The translations under genes and the position numbers were made by a program. Under the pieces are notes generated by a model. That model saw only the letters and a program-made list of their open reading frames with translations, had not been told where the DNA came from and searched no databases. Shown in pieces: positions 1 through 9,079 of a stretch of 64,000 nt of DNA (position 1 is the first letter of the stretch; the number at the start of each line of letters is the position of its first letter). The stretch comes from Iphinoe sp. HA4291-MV1 (GTDB lineage Bacteria; Cyanobacteriota; Cyanobacteriia; Cyanobacteriales; Nostocaceae): NCBI GenBank assembly GCA_019359415.1, contig JAHHHH010000030.1:1-64000 (forward strand), given 5' to 3'.

Positions 1-381
1 GCCAAAAGTCGAATCGAGCCGCAATGGATAATAATTATATGCTTACTATTCTTGCTGCTTGTTTATCCCTACATAATGATATCTCTAAATCCGCTTGTCA
101 ATAGCATTTGAGACGCGCTTACCCTGCTTTTACACTACTAATTATCTATATAATTAGACAGAAAAAATCTTTCTGCCACTAGTAGTATGAATCTAGACAA
201 AACTTTATGTAAAACAGCTAGTAGTTAAATGAAATTGAATAAAGTTATGTTGCAAATTATTTACCTTTAGCGTAATCTCAATGAATGTCAGTGAAGACTT
301 GGAGAGAATTATTCGAGTGGCTAGCCTTTCCTCGTAAAATTCTCTTTCAAGAAAACAAAGCCATACAGGCTACTAAGTGAG
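1..381. other. Non-coding stretch upstream of the TAXI lipoprotein gene
   Basis: No reading frame with coding character is visible. The sequence is AT-rich and carries no clear inverted repeat or RNA gene. It presumably holds the promoter of the gene starting at 382, but I cannot pick a convincing -35/-10 pair. Confidence 0.5.
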
Positions 382-2001
382 ATGATACCTGAACTATCTA
401 GCCGGAGAATTTGGGCAAATCTACTGGATAATATTGCATCAAGATATATTCAATTTATTTGTCGTCCGAAAGCTGTTTTCCTTCTGCTGAGTGGTTTAGC
501 AGGAGGACTTCTATTAAGTAGTTGCAGTTCACACTCAAGTAGTATTACTATTTCCAGTGGTAATACTGGCAGTTATTACTACAGCTTAGCTGAGCAAATT
601 AATGATTCTACCAAGGCAACAGTCAAAATCTCTGTTAAAAATCTTGCATCACAAGGTTCTCAGGAAAACTTAGAACGTTTGCGTACTCACAAAGTTGATT
701 TTGCGATCGTACAGCTCGATGTTGCCAATGAAGCAATGCGTAAAGGAGAAGTCAAAGCAGTTGCAATTTTGGCAAACGAATATGTTCACATTATTACCTT
801 GAAAGATTCTAGCTTAAAAACGTTCACTGACCTTCAAGGAAAGCGAGTTGCTGTGGATACTGTTGGTAGCGGGATGAGCTTCACTGCTAACCAATTGCTG
901 AAAGCAAATCACATGAGTTTTCAACTAGATCACTCTAGTTTTCATGAAGCATTCAAGAAACTGAAATCTCGGCAGGTGAGTGCATATATTTATGTAGGAA
1001 GTCTTGGTGCAAGTAAAAATCTACGACAAAAATTTCTGAACAATCCTGACTTGAGACTGCTTCCTATCGAATCTTCATTAGTGAATCACTTGACTGTTTT
1101 TGCTCCTGGTTCGTACCAACGCGCAACTTTTCCTATTGGAACTTATACGTCGCGTCCACCTGTTCCAAACAAAGACGTACCAACTCTTTCTACTGGTACT
1201 GTATTGGTGACTCGTCCTAAGATGGATCGACAGAAAGTTGCATCGGTGACCTGGTCTATTCTCTCAACTGCTCGTACCTATTCCCAGTTCTATCCTGCAT
1301 TACAAATCGAAGAACCTAAAGATTTGCTGAGAAAAGGGATATTTTACATACATCCAGCAGCACAGGAGGTGTTTGAACACGGCGATCCTCGCATGGCGCT
1401 TATGCGTTACTGGGAAAATAACAATGATTTGCAGTCTGCTATTTTCATTTTGGGTTCGACCAGTATCTTAGGATTACTGTTGCGCCAGTGGCACAGACAA
1501 AAGTCCAAGAAGATGGTAACCACAACTGCCAACCGGATTAATGAACTCAAGTCACTGTTGCCAGATCACCCCCAGCAGGCATTAGATGGTATTGAAGATC
1601 TTAGCCAAGAGCATCGGTTGATGTTTGTTGAAGGTGCAGTAACAACAGAAGTCTACGAGCAACTGCGGCAAAAAACACAGACTTTTACAGATCAATGTCG
1701 TAAATTACTGGAGCAGCAGCGCAAAAAGTTTGTTATGGAAACTCTACTGTTGCTGGATGAATGGCAAGCAACGTTGCAGACAAATCCAGAGGAGGCTTTA
1801 AAAAAGCTGAGTCATATCAAACAGCAGTATCGAGATATGTTGCTGTCAGATCAGGTTGACATTGAAGCATACGTGGAACTCATGCAGCTAACTCTCATTT
1901 CGTTAATGACGCTAGTGCCGAAACATTCTTATAATGGCACAAATGATGTAGAAAGTGAGCAAACATTTGAAGTGAATTCAGCTAATTCGGTTGACACTTA
2001 A
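382..2001 (+). CDS. TAXI-family (TRAP-type) solute-binding lipoprotein with extra C-terminal membrane helix and coiled coil
   Basis: Residues about 50-330 resemble TAXI family periplasmic binding proteins of TRAP transporters (ISSGNTGSYYYSLAEQI near the start, then FTDLQGKRVAVDTVGSG). An unusually long basic N-terminus precedes a hydrophobic stretch ending in the lipobox LLSSC (Cys48), so a lipoprotein is likely. The family normally ends after the binding domain. Here a second hydrophobic helix (about residues 352-368) is followed by about 170 polar, helix-rich residues with a probable coiled coil (ELKSLLPDHPQQALDGIEDL and onward), so the tail may be cytoplasmic. No TRAP permease gene is adjacent. 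The substrate is unknown; TAXI proteins elsewhere bind carboxylates or amino acids. The ATG at 382 is the only good start. The gene converges with the next one, 22 bases away. Confidence 0.85.
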   Translation: MIPELSSRRIWANLLDNIASRYIQFICRPKAVFLLLSGLAGGLLLSSCSSHSSSITISSGNTGSYYYSLAEQINDSTKATVKISVKNLASQGSQENLERLRTHKVDFAIVQLDVANEAMRKGEVKAVAILANEYVHIITLKDSSLKTFTDLQGKRVAVDTVGSGMSFTANQLLKANHMSFQLDHSSFHEAFKKLKSRQVSAYIYVGSLGASKNLRQKFLNNPDLRLLPIESSLVNHLTVFAPGSYQRATFPIGTYTSRPPVPNKDVPTLSTGTVLVTRPKMDRQKVASVTWSILSTARTYSQFYPALQIEEPKDLLRKGIFYIHPAAQEVFEHGDPRMALMRYWENNNDLQSAIFILGSTSILGLLLRQWHRQKSKKMVTTTANRINELKSLLPDHPQQALDGIEDLSQEHRLMFVEGAVTTEVYEQLRQKTQTFTDQCRKLLEQQRKKFVMETLLLLDEWQATLQTNPEEALKKLSHIKQQYRDMLLSDQVDIEAYVELMQLTLISLMTLVPKHSYNGTNDVESEQTFEVNSANSVDT

Positions 2002-2023
2002 ATATTTTGCCTTCCCCAACTTC

Positions 2024-3556
2024 TTATTGCATTCTATCGATTGTGCGATACTGAATGGCTTCAGCAACGTGGTGTGCTTTTAACTCATCATCCCCAGCCA
2101 AATCCGCAATAGTTCGTGCTACTTTGAGAATGCGATCGCTTGCCCTTGCCGACAAACCTAATTTTCTAATTGCCCCTTCTAATATATTGCGACTGCTATC
2201 ATCTAGCTTGCACCATTTCTGAAGGTGACGACTCTGCATTTGGGCATTGCAAGAAAGATTTTGTTCATTTTTAAATCTACCGGATGCATAGTCGCGTGCT
2301 TGTTGCACTCTTTTCCTTACTGTTGCTGATGATTCTCCTGTCGGTTGTTGAGTAATTTCTTCTGGTTTGAGGCGATTCACTGCAACTTGTAAATCAATTC
2401 TATCCATCAAAGGTCCAGAAAGTTTTGCCCAGTATTGCTCTCTTTGCCTTGGTGAACAGGTACATTGCTGAATTGTGTCACCGTAGTAGCCGCAAGAACA
2501 GGGATTGGTACTCGCAACCAAAGTAAACTGAGCAGGGAATATGACAGATTGTTTCGTTCTCGAAATTGTCACGTAGCCATCTTCCAAAGGTTGACGCAGA
2601 AATTCTAAAACATCTCTTTTAAATTCTGTTAACTCATCGAGAAAAAGTATACCTTTATGTGATATTGAAATCTCACCAGGACGAGGAAAGCTACCGCCAC
2701 CGACGAGCGAAGGACCAGAAGCTGAGTGATGAGGACTGCGAAAAGGGCGATCGCGCACCAGTGATCCTCTATTTTTCAATAAACCAGCTACCGAGTGGAT
2801 GCGAGTCACCTCCAGTGCTTCTGAAAAAGACAATGCTGGCAAAATACCTGGTAAACGTCGTGCCAGCATCGTTTTACCACTACCAGGCGGTCCGACAAAA
2901 ATTAAATTATGTCCACCAGCCGCCGCAATTTCTAAAGCACGACGGGCATGAGCTTGTCCCTTTACATCCTTGAGATCTAATGTTGGTAAAGATGTTGTAT
3001 GCAACGTCTCTACTGTATTATCTAACTGTACAGGTTTGTAACGCCCTGGATTATTCAAAAAATCAGTGACCTCACATAGGTTTTTGAAGCCATAAACTGC
3101 TAATCCTTCCACCACAGCAGCTTCTTGTGCATTATCAGCAGGGACAACTAAACCTGTAATTCCCATCTTTTGGGCAGTAGCAGCAATAGGTAGGACACCT
3201 GCAACTGAGCGCAAGCTACCATCAAGAGACATTTCACCAAGGAAAAGATGGTCTCCTAATAAATAAGCGCTAACTTGCTCAGAAGCCGCCAAAATTCCTA
3301 CACTGATAGGCAAATCAAAACATGGACCTTCCTTGCGTAAATCAGCAGGTGTCAAATTTATGACAATCTTTCGCATAGGAAAGGTAAAACCAGCATTCTT
3401 TAGAGTTGCTTTGACTCTTTCCCGTGCTTCCTGAACTGCTGCATCTGGGAGTCCTAAAACGACAATTCCCGGCAAACCTCCCGACACATCTACTTCAACG
3501 CCCACTTTAACAGCGTCGATGCCGACAATTGACCCACTCCAAACTCTGGCAAGCAT
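2024..3556 (-). CDS. comM: YifB/ComM-family Mg-chelatase-like AAA+ ATPase
   Basis: At 510 residues this is full length for the YifB/ComM family. It has an N-terminal Lon-protease-like domain (residues 1-170, opening MLARVWSGSIVGIDA), then a Mg-chelatase AAA+ core with Walker A GPPGSGKT near residue 220, Walker B GILFLDELTEF near 300, and the cysteine cluster NPCSCGYYGD...CTCS typical of the family. The C-terminal helical domain (LSARASDRILKVARTIADL) closes the protein. In naturally competent bacteria ComM is a helicase promoting branch migration during transformation; that role here is inferred from family membership. It is divergent from the HIT gene at 3623. Confidence 0.95.
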   Translation of the reverse strand: MLARVWSGSIVGIDAVKVGVEVDVSGGLPGIVVLGLPDAAVQEARERVKATLKNAGFTFPMRKIVINLTPADLRKEGPCFDLPISVGILAASEQVSAYLLGDHLFLGEMSLDGSLRSVAGVLPIAATAQKMGITGLVVPADNAQEAAVVEGLAVYGFKNLCEVTDFLNNPGRYKPVQLDNTVETLHTTSLPTLDLKDVKGQAHARRALEIAAAGGHNLIFVGPPGSGKTMLARRLPGILPALSFSEALEVTRIHSVAGLLKNRGSLVRDRPFRSPHHSASGPSLVGGGSFPRPGEISISHKGILFLDELTEFKRDVLEFLRQPLEDGYVTISRTKQSVIFPAQFTLVASTNPCSCGYYGDTIQQCTCSPRQREQYWAKLSGPLMDRIDLQVAVNRLKPEEITQQPTGESSATVRKRVQQARDYASGRFKNEQNLSCNAQMQSRHLQKWCKLDDSSRNILEGAIRKLGLSARASDRILKVARTIADLAGDDELKAHHVAEAIQYRTIDRMQ

Positions 3557-3616
3557 GTGCTGAATATGTCATTAAGAACACTAAACCTATAGAATCTCTA
3601 GCAGATGAACAGGTAA

Positions 3617-3973
<357 letters not shown>

Positions 3974-4183
3974 TATATCCATTATCCGAATCTTTCTCAA
4001 CATTTGTGAGAGTAATCGCTCATGAACAATCTAAACCTTATATCTTCGTAGCCAATTCTCAATCAAAATGGTGATTTTCTAACAAAGTAAGAGGCGATTT
4101 GTCAAACCAGCCTGAACAGTCAATCTCCAGGAGCGTTGTCAAACAAAAGTTTCAGGATTGTTAAGAAAGATGTGACTAATGGA

Positions 4184-4244
4184 TTGGGGGATAAGGGGCA
4201 TGAGGAATAGGAAACTCCCAATTCCCTATTCCCCTTATCCCCAA
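4184..4244. repeat. Imperfect long hairpin repeat between the HIT gene and psbA
   Basis: The left arm TTGGGGGATAAGGGG pairs with CCCCTTATCCCCAA on the right, and an inner pair GGAATAGG / CCCTATTCC continues the stem, with a bulge. The purine-rich arms recall the short dispersed repeats elsewhere in the window. It is not followed by a T tract in either direction, so a simple terminator is unlikely. The rest of the 3974-4449 gap is AT-rich and holds the psbA leader. Confidence 0.55.
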
Positions 4245-4358
4245 AACGGTGGGCGGCGATTCCTTCCAATCCTTGAAGGAGTGGGCTTAAGCGTCTTTTT
4301 TTGTGATTTTCATAACTAAAGTAAATAACTTACATAATAAAAAATTATTTGAAATAAC

Positions 4359-4414
4359 TTTACAAATCACAAATTATCTTCTAAATTAAAAGACAGGTAG
4401 GTAATCAAACCTAC
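4359..4414 (+). promoter_or_regulatory. Putative psbA promoter and leader hairpin
   Basis: TTTACA (4359-4364) and TAAATT (4382-4387) are 17 bases apart and fit a sigma-70-type promoter. Just after lies a hairpin, GTAGGT (4397-4402) with ACCTAC (4409-4414), which would sit at or near the 5' end of the psbA transcript. The assignment is by pattern only; an alternative -35 TTGAAA lies at 4349. Confidence 0.35.
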
Positions 4415-4449
4415 GTAAATCATAAAAAAGTAACGCAATCATAAGAACC

Positions 4450-5532
4450 ATGACAACTGCATTACAACGCCGTGAAAGCGGCAACGTATGGGAGCGGTTC
4501 TGCGAGTGGATAACCTCCACTGAAAACCGTGTATACATCGGTTGGTTCGGTGTACTGATGGTTCCCACCCTTCTATCCGCTGCCATCTGTTTCATTATCG
4601 GATTCATCGCTGCACCTCCAGTTGACATCGACGGAATCCGTGAACCTGTTGCAGGTTCGTTAATCTACGGCAACAACATCATCTCTGGTGCTATTGTTCC
4701 TTCTTCTAATGCTATAGGCTTGCACTTCTATCCTATCTGGGAAGCTGCTTCCTTAGATGAGTGGTTGTACAACGGTGGTCCATACCAGCTAGTAATCTTC
4801 CACTTCCTAATTGGTATTTTCTGCTGGTTAGGTCGTCAGTGGGAGCTAAGCTTCCGCCTAGGGATGCGTCCTTGGATTTGTGTGGCTTACTCTGCACCAG
4901 TAGCAGCAGCAACCTCTGTATTCCTGATTTATCCCTTGGGACAAGGTTCCTTCTCTGATGGTATGCCCTTGGGCATCGCTGGAACATTCAACTTCATGTT
5001 TGTGTTCCAAGCAGAGCATAACATCCTGATGCACCCGTTCCACATGTTGGGTGTAGCAGGTGTGTTTGGAGGTTCACTGTTCAGTGCAATGCACGGTTCA
5101 CTAGTCACCTCTTCCTTGGTTCGTGAAACAACCGAAAGCGAGTCTCAGAACTACGGTTACAAGTTCGGTCAAGAAGAAGAAACCTACAACATCGTTGCAG
5201 CACACGGCTACTTTGGTCGTCTGATCTTCCAATACGCCAGCTTCAACAACAGCCGCAGTTTGCACTTCTTCCTAGCAGCATGGCCTGTGATCGGAATCTG
5301 GTTTACCGCGTTGGGTATCAGCACGATGGCGTTCAACCTCAACGGTTTCAACTTCAACCAGTCGCTGATTGATTCTCAAGGTCGTGTGATTAACACCTGG
5401 GCAGATGTGCTCAACCGTGCCAACCTGGGTTTTGAAGTGATGCACGAGCGTAATGCTCACAACTTCCCCCTCGACTTAGCGAGCGGCGAGATTGCTCCTG
5501 TTGCGATGAGCGCTCCTGCTATCAACGGTTAA
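4450..5532 (+). CDS. psbA: Photosystem II D1 protein (Gln130 type)
   Basis: At 360 residues this is a complete D1 precursor. All residues needed for function are present: Tyr161 (TyrZ), Asp170, Glu189, His190, His198, His215, Ser264, His272, His332, Glu333, His337, Asp342 and Ala344, followed by a 16-residue tail for CtpA removal. It is therefore a catalytic D1, not a rogue or ChlF form. Residue 130 is Gln ([11 protein letters not shown]), the state of the low-light/standard D1:1 class rather than the stress-induced Glu130 class. Gly80, Phe158 and Thr286 differ from the low-oxygen D1' signature. Residue 126 is Trp where most D1 proteins have Tyr contacting the pheophytin. The gene is monocistronic, with its own leader and terminator. 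Which paralogue it is cannot be told without the other copies. Confidence 0.98.
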   Translation: MTTALQRRESGNVWERFCEWITSTENRVYIGWFGVLMVPTLLSAAICFIIGFIAAPPVDIDGIREPVAGSLIYGNNIISGAIVPSSNAIGLHFYPIWEAASLDEWLYNGGPYQLVIFHFLIGIFCWLGRQWELSFRLGMRPWICVAYSAPVAAATSVFLIYPLGQGSFSDGMPLGIAGTFNFMFVFQAEHNILMHPFHMLGVAGVFGGSLFSAMHGSLVTSSLVRETTESESQNYGYKFGQEEETYNIVAAHGYFGRLIFQYASFNNSRSLHFFLAAWPVIGIWFTALGISTMAFNLNGFNFNQSLIDSQGRVINTWADVLNRANLGFEVMHERNAHNFPLDLASGEIAPVAMSAPAING

Positions 5533-5560
5533 TCTTGAAGTTTAGTTCATAAGAACAAGA

Positions 5561-5592
5561 AACGCTCTCCGTATGGGGGGCGTTTTTGTTTT
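5561..5592 (+). terminator. Rho-independent terminator of psbA
   Basis: AACGCTCTCC (5561-5570) pairs over its whole length, with two G-U pairs, with GGGGGGCGTT (5575-5584) across a GTAT loop and is followed by TTTTGTTTTTT. It lies 28 bases after the psbA stop. Confidence 0.9.
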
Positions 5593-5660
5593 TTATGCAA
5601 CTTTACGGCGACAAGCTTATAGACGAATCTAGGCTGTCATAGAATGAAGCTCATAGTCTA

Positions 5661-5840
5661 AGCTCGACTTTATCCATTTTCCGGTGCGTGCGATTGCCTA
5701 CGCTGAAACCTTTGTGGAGTAATGCGTTTGACTTTTTCAATATCCCCCAAATCAGTGACAGTGGGAAAACCTTTTCCCTAAAATCTGGAATTGTTGCCAG
5801 ATAGCAAGGTTACGTTCTTTTATTTGGATAAAGTCGAGCT
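5661..5840. mobile_element. MITE-like element with 16-bp terminal inverted repeats
   Basis: AGCTCGACTTTATCCA (5661-5676) is perfectly complementary to TGGATAAAGTCGAGCT (5825-5840). The 180-bp interior has no coding capacity. A non-autonomous transposon is the simplest reading; no clean target duplication is visible, so it may be old. The rest of the 5593-5968 gap shows nothing else. Confidence 0.6.
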
Positions 5841-5968
5841 AAGAACTAATGAAAAAAGAGCGGTGCTTATTAACAATGAACAAAGAAACATCCATTTCAA
5901 ACTCAGTTCTTGAACTAACTCAGGAAGTTGACTAAGTTGCTTGCGAAACGCTTTGGTTACACTCGACT

Positions 5969-6199
5969 TCATTGTTTAGGTGGAAAAACGTCATCGAGTG
6001 GAGTGGTGTCGCCAGCAATGATCTCTAGACGTACCATTTCAGCCAAACGATCCCATTGCTCGTTTGTAGTGGATTCAAAGCGGGCTTTCCATACCTGCTC
6101 ATCTTCCAATTCAGCTAGAAGACGGGTAGCAATTGCATCTTGCTCTTCCTCTGGAAGTTTTTCAATTTCTGCAACGACGCGCCGAAGTAATTCAGTCAT
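5969..6199 (-). CDS. Small antitoxin-like acidic helical protein
   Basis: The 76-residue product starts MTELLRRVVAEIEKLPEEEQ, a layout common in small cyanobacterial antitoxin-like proteins: a helix followed by LPEEEQDAIATRLLAELEDEQVW. The frame stays open upstream to 6376, but the upstream residues look non-coding, so I chose the ATG at 6199. No toxin gene follows directly; the next gene on this strand, upstream at 6419, encodes a HEPN protein. It could be an orphan antitoxin. Function is inferred only from size and composition. Confidence 0.6.
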   Translation of the reverse strand: MTELLRRVVAEIEKLPEEEQDAIATRLLAELEDEQVWKARFESTTNEQWDRLAEMVRLEIIAGDTTPLDDVFPPKQ

Positions 6200-6418
6200 G
6201 GTTCCAAAATGCAGGTGTAGCCTTATAACAGGCATCATAACAGTACCCTTCAACAGAAGCTTGTTTATCATTGCTTCATGCAAGCTATAGTTGACGGCTG
6301 TGATTACTATTGTTGCAAAAATTACACTTAAGCGGAAGTCAGGAACAATATCGCCTATTCTCACCCTATCTAACACCTTAGGGCGTTGTTTCCGTCATTT
6401 GAGCGATCGCCCACCAGA

Positions 6419-6793
6419 CTAAATACTATTCAACGTAGAGATGATCTCTTCAGCTAAAGTGATAGATGCTGTTGTGAAATTAGATAAACCGGGGAAGAAA
6501 GCAGCATAATCAGCTTGGTTGCGAAACAAGCGCAAGCGCTTCATTTTACGTCCTACTGATTTATGCACCGAATCAGGATTAAGCAGAAATTGCTCGCTAA
6601 CATATGAGTGAGCATCACCTGTTGTAGGAATAGAATGTTCCTCTTTATCCTGCAAGTGCTTTTTTGCCAAGTTGAAAGCGGCATAATAAGCTAGATGGAT
6701 AGTAACACGCAACTGAGCTTCCTGATGAGCAGAAATCATTGCTTCACTGGCGAGTTTTTTGGCTAGATGAAAATACTCTAACCAGTCAAACAT
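6419..6793 (-). CDS. HEPN-domain protein
   Basis: The 124-residue all-helical protein opens MFDWLEYFHLAKKLASEA, continues with RVTIHLAYYAAFNLAKKHL, and ends with RLRLFRNQADYAAF. The Arg91-Asn92...Asp95-Tyr96 motif matches the RN..DY variant of the RX4-6H catalytic motif in many HEPN ribonuclease toxins, with Tyr in the His position. Its ATG overlaps the end of the preceding gene by 8 bases, so the two are co-transcribed and probably act together, in the way of a toxin-antitoxin or regulatory pair. Enzymatic activity is inferred, not shown. Confidence 0.7.
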   Translation of the reverse strand: MFDWLEYFHLAKKLASEAMISAHQEAQLRVTIHLAYYAAFNLAKKHLQDKEEHSIPTTGDAHSYVSEQFLLNPDSVHKSVGRKMKRLRLFRNQADYAAFFPGLSNFTTASITLAEEIISTLNSI

Positions 6794-7157
6794 TATCGTG
6801 AAACTCCGGAATGGTAATCAAATGCTTTTGAACCTCGTATGGGAGAGGTTGCAGCCAATCTTCATCGAACTGATTAAGCTTATTAAGTGCATCATGAGGG
6901 TTGCGTTCTGTCAAAATTGAGAGTACTAAATGCACATAGTCAATGATTTCTGGATCATAGTCAATCCGAAGAAATAGCTGTTCATTCGGAAAGTAAGAAC
7001 GAATCTTTTCAATTGCTGATTGCAAAGTAGCAACAAAAAAGGGATATTTATTAAGAAATTGGATAATTTCTGTTTTTCCTCTAAAGGTGTACAACTGTTC
7101 AAGGGATTCAATATCGGCTTGAGAGATACTAAGTGCTGTGTCTGTCATAGCATTCAT
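6786..7157 (-). CDS. Conserved protein of unknown function, partner of the HEPN gene
   Basis: The 123-residue product starts MNAMTDTALSISQADIESLEQL and is acidic and helical, with FLRIDYDPEIIDYVHLVLSI in the middle. I do not recognise the fold; it lacks the GSxxxGxxDxDxD signature of the MNT nucleotidyltransferases that usually accompany HEPN toxins. The frame is open upstream to 7250, but that extension overlaps the next gene and looks non-coding. ATGs at 7157 and 7148 are both possible; no strong Shine-Dalgarno decides. The 8-base overlap with the HEPN gene suggests an antitoxin or co-factor role. Confidence 0.6.
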   Translation of the reverse strand: MNAMTDTALSISQADIESLEQLYTFRGKTEIIQFLNKYPFFVATLQSAIEKIRSYFPNEQLFLRIDYDPEIIDYVHLVLSILTERNPHDALNKLNQFDEDWLQPLPYEVQKHLITIPEFHDNV

Positions 7158-7249
7158 TGTGCTGGTTAATAATTGACTGCTATAATTATGATTACTGTAA
7201 GAAGCATGGCAAGTAAAAGCAGAAAGACTTGCACCTATAACCTTATGCA

Positions 7250-8200
7250 CTAATCAACAAACTCTCCTCTTCTGTTAATAGTGCGCGGTTCCTTATCAAT
7301 AAATAATCCTAACAACTTATTTTTTATATAAACTCTTGCTCGCCCATTGTGAAAATCATCAGCATAATAAAATTTGGGTTCGATTACTACTTTCCCTGTT
7401 GTATCGATATAGCCCCACTGTTTGCCAATCCTGACACTTGCTAGTCCTTCCGAAAAGTAAAAAAAGTACCCAGACCTATTATATTTAACCCCATCAAACA
7501 TCTGGCTAACTAGCTGCCCTGTTTTGTTAATAAAGGCGTACTTATCACCTATCTCGACTCCTGCTACTCCCTCAGAAAAATGTTGAGCTTGAGAAAATTG
7601 GAACTTGATGATTGTTCGTCCTTGCTTGTCGATATAACCCAGAGTGCCAATAGTAACAGTACGGCTAGTTTGCCCTGGTACATTCCCTAACATTGTGGTA
7701 ACTTCCTTCACTGCACCGAAGTCAATTAACATAAGCTTGCCATCACGCCTGCGCCGCATAATATTTGAAGGTTTGATATCGCGATGTATGACTTTGTTCT
7801 GATGGACAAACGCCAGTACCTCTAGAACATCCCGCAGCATTTTAATCACATAAGCTTCACTGAGCTTTTTGCCAGAAGGACTCAGTTCTTTACCTAAGTC
7901 TTGTCCGTCAATAAATTCTTGAATGAGATAGAATTCATTATTTTCCTCAAAGTAGGCGAAAAGTTTGGGAATTTGGTCGTGATTTTGTCCTAAATTGTAA
8001 AGTGTTATTGCTTCCGTCTCAAAAAGTCGTAACACATCTGGCTGAATTGCTTGAGGCTTTAGCCGCTTGAGGACACATTTCGGCTTAGGGGTGACTGGTA
8101 TATCTATATCTAAATCTTCAGTTAAATAGGTTTCTCCGATACCTCCGGCTCCTAACTGCTTGATAATTTTGTAGCGCCGCCGCAGTATTTGTCCAATCAT
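7250..8200 (-). CDS. Truncated Ser/Thr protein kinase fused to WG-repeat region
   Basis: From the ATG at 8200 (MIGQILRRRYKIIKQLGAGG, the usual start of cyanobacterial Pkn2-type kinases) the product is 316 residues. The N-lobe and catalytic loop are intact: Gly-rich loop GAGGIG (17-22), Lys45, HRDIKPSN (from 139) and DFG (160-162). After TVTIGT (residue 186), where kinases read GTPGYMPPEQ, the sequence switches to LGYIDKQGRTIIKFQF and continues as WG repeats (GYIDTTGKVVIEPKF). The APE motif, P+1 loop and entire C-lobe are missing. This looks like a deletion joining two GY-I/M segments, either of adjacent genes or within one kinase-WG gene. The product is unlikely to be an active kinase. Codons upstream of 8200 are open but not kinase-like. 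Confidence 0.75.
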   Translation of the reverse strand: MIGQILRRRYKIIKQLGAGGIGETYLTEDLDIDIPVTPKPKCVLKRLKPQAIQPDVLRLFETEAITLYNLGQNHDQIPKLFAYFEENNEFYLIQEFIDGQDLGKELSPSGKKLSEAYVIKMLRDVLEVLAFVHQNKVIHRDIKPSNIMRRRRDGKLMLIDFGAVKEVTTMLGNVPGQTSRTVTIGTLGYIDKQGRTIIKFQFSQAQHFSEGVAGVEIGDKYAFINKTGQLVSQMFDGVKYNRSGYFFYFSEGLASVRIGKQWGYIDTTGKVVIEPKFYYADDFHNGRARVYIKNKLLGLFIDKEPRTINRRGEFVD

Positions 8201-8371
8201 AGTGATCATGCTACAGACCCAATATATAGCTACAGACCAGTAAACAGATTTTCGCACAATCTCCCTGTTTTACTTACTGCCACTTTGTCACGGTTGTACA
8301 TAAACCCCAAGCTCTTGTTTATCCCTCATCAACTACCCTAGAAATAACGCTCTCAATTACAGGACAAATTT

Positions 8372-9079
8372 ATGGTTGAGCAACTTTTAATTAATAATGA
8401 TGATTATTACGTACCAGACGCTAACCAGTTAATCACTGAAAATGACACGCCTGTGGACAATTTTGCCTCTGCTAAACAACAACGTCTCTTAGTTGGCTCT
8501 CTTTACAGTTCTCTACAGAATCAAACTTTTCTAGCTGAAGCCAATGTCGGCGTTTATTACACAGACCTTCAGCCTCCCATAGTACCCGATGTCTTCCTCA
8601 GCCTAGATGCCCAAGTTCCTGAGAATTGGTGGGAGAAGCAAAACCGTTGTTATATGGTTTGGCGCTTTGGAAAACCTCCAGAGGTTGCGATTGAAATTGT
8701 CTCGAACAAAGAAGGTGATGAACTAGGGAAAAAACTGGGAATTTATGAACATATGCGGGTGAGTTACTACATTGTATACGACCCCACACAGCAATTAGGA
8801 GAACAAGTGCTGCGCCTTTATGAACTTCGAGGAAGGCGCTACTTTGAAACGACAGAAACTTGGCTAGAGCAAGTTGGCTTAGGTTTAACACTCTGGGAGG
8901 GAGAATTTGAAGGTAGGCAAGATGTTTGGTTACGTTGGTGTTACAAAGATGGTATTGTTGTACCAACTGGGGATGAACGTGCTTCTCAAGCAGAACAACG
9001 CGCTTCTCAAGCCGAAAAACGCGCTCAATTACTAGCAGAAAAACTACGTGCTTTGGGTATTGACCCTAACACTCTGTGA
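8372..9079 (+). CDS. Uma2-family (DUF820) PD-(D/E)XK putative endonuclease with C-terminal coiled coil
   Basis: The core (residues about 15-190) has the Uma2 signature: VPDVFLSLD, then PPEVAIEIVSN, then YYIVYDP. The acidic residues and Glu of the restriction-endonuclease-like fold are in place. The last 35 residues are a heptad-like repeat ERASQAEQ RASQAEK RAQLLAEKLRALGIDP, a frequent tail in cyanobacterial Uma2 proteins. The family is greatly expanded in filamentous cyanobacteria and its role is unproven. The 3' end overlaps the convergent SGNH gene by 14 bases. Confidence 0.85.
   Translation: MVEQLLINNDDYYVPDANQLITENDTPVDNFASAKQQRLLVGSLYSSLQNQTFLAEANVGVYYTDLQPPIVPDVFLSLDAQVPENWWEKQNRCYMVWRFGKPPEVAIEIVSNKEGDELGKKLGIYEHMRVSYYIVYDPTQQLGEQVLRLYELRGRRYFETTETWLEQVGLGLTLWEGEFEGRQDVWLRWCYKDGIVVPTGDERASQAEQRASQAEKRAQLLAEKLRALGIDPNTL

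Noticed and set aside
4733-5460. Several minus-strand open frames opposite psbA
   Set aside because: They are shadows of a highly biased, conserved plus-strand gene and encode nothing recognisable.
4450-5532. D1 as ChlF or rogue D1
   Set aside because: All Mn-cluster ligands and TyrZ are present, so it is a water-oxidising D1.
5928-6290. 120-codon plus-strand frame
   Set aside because: It lies opposite the antitoxin-like gene, is Ser/Arg-rich and lacks any family resemblance.
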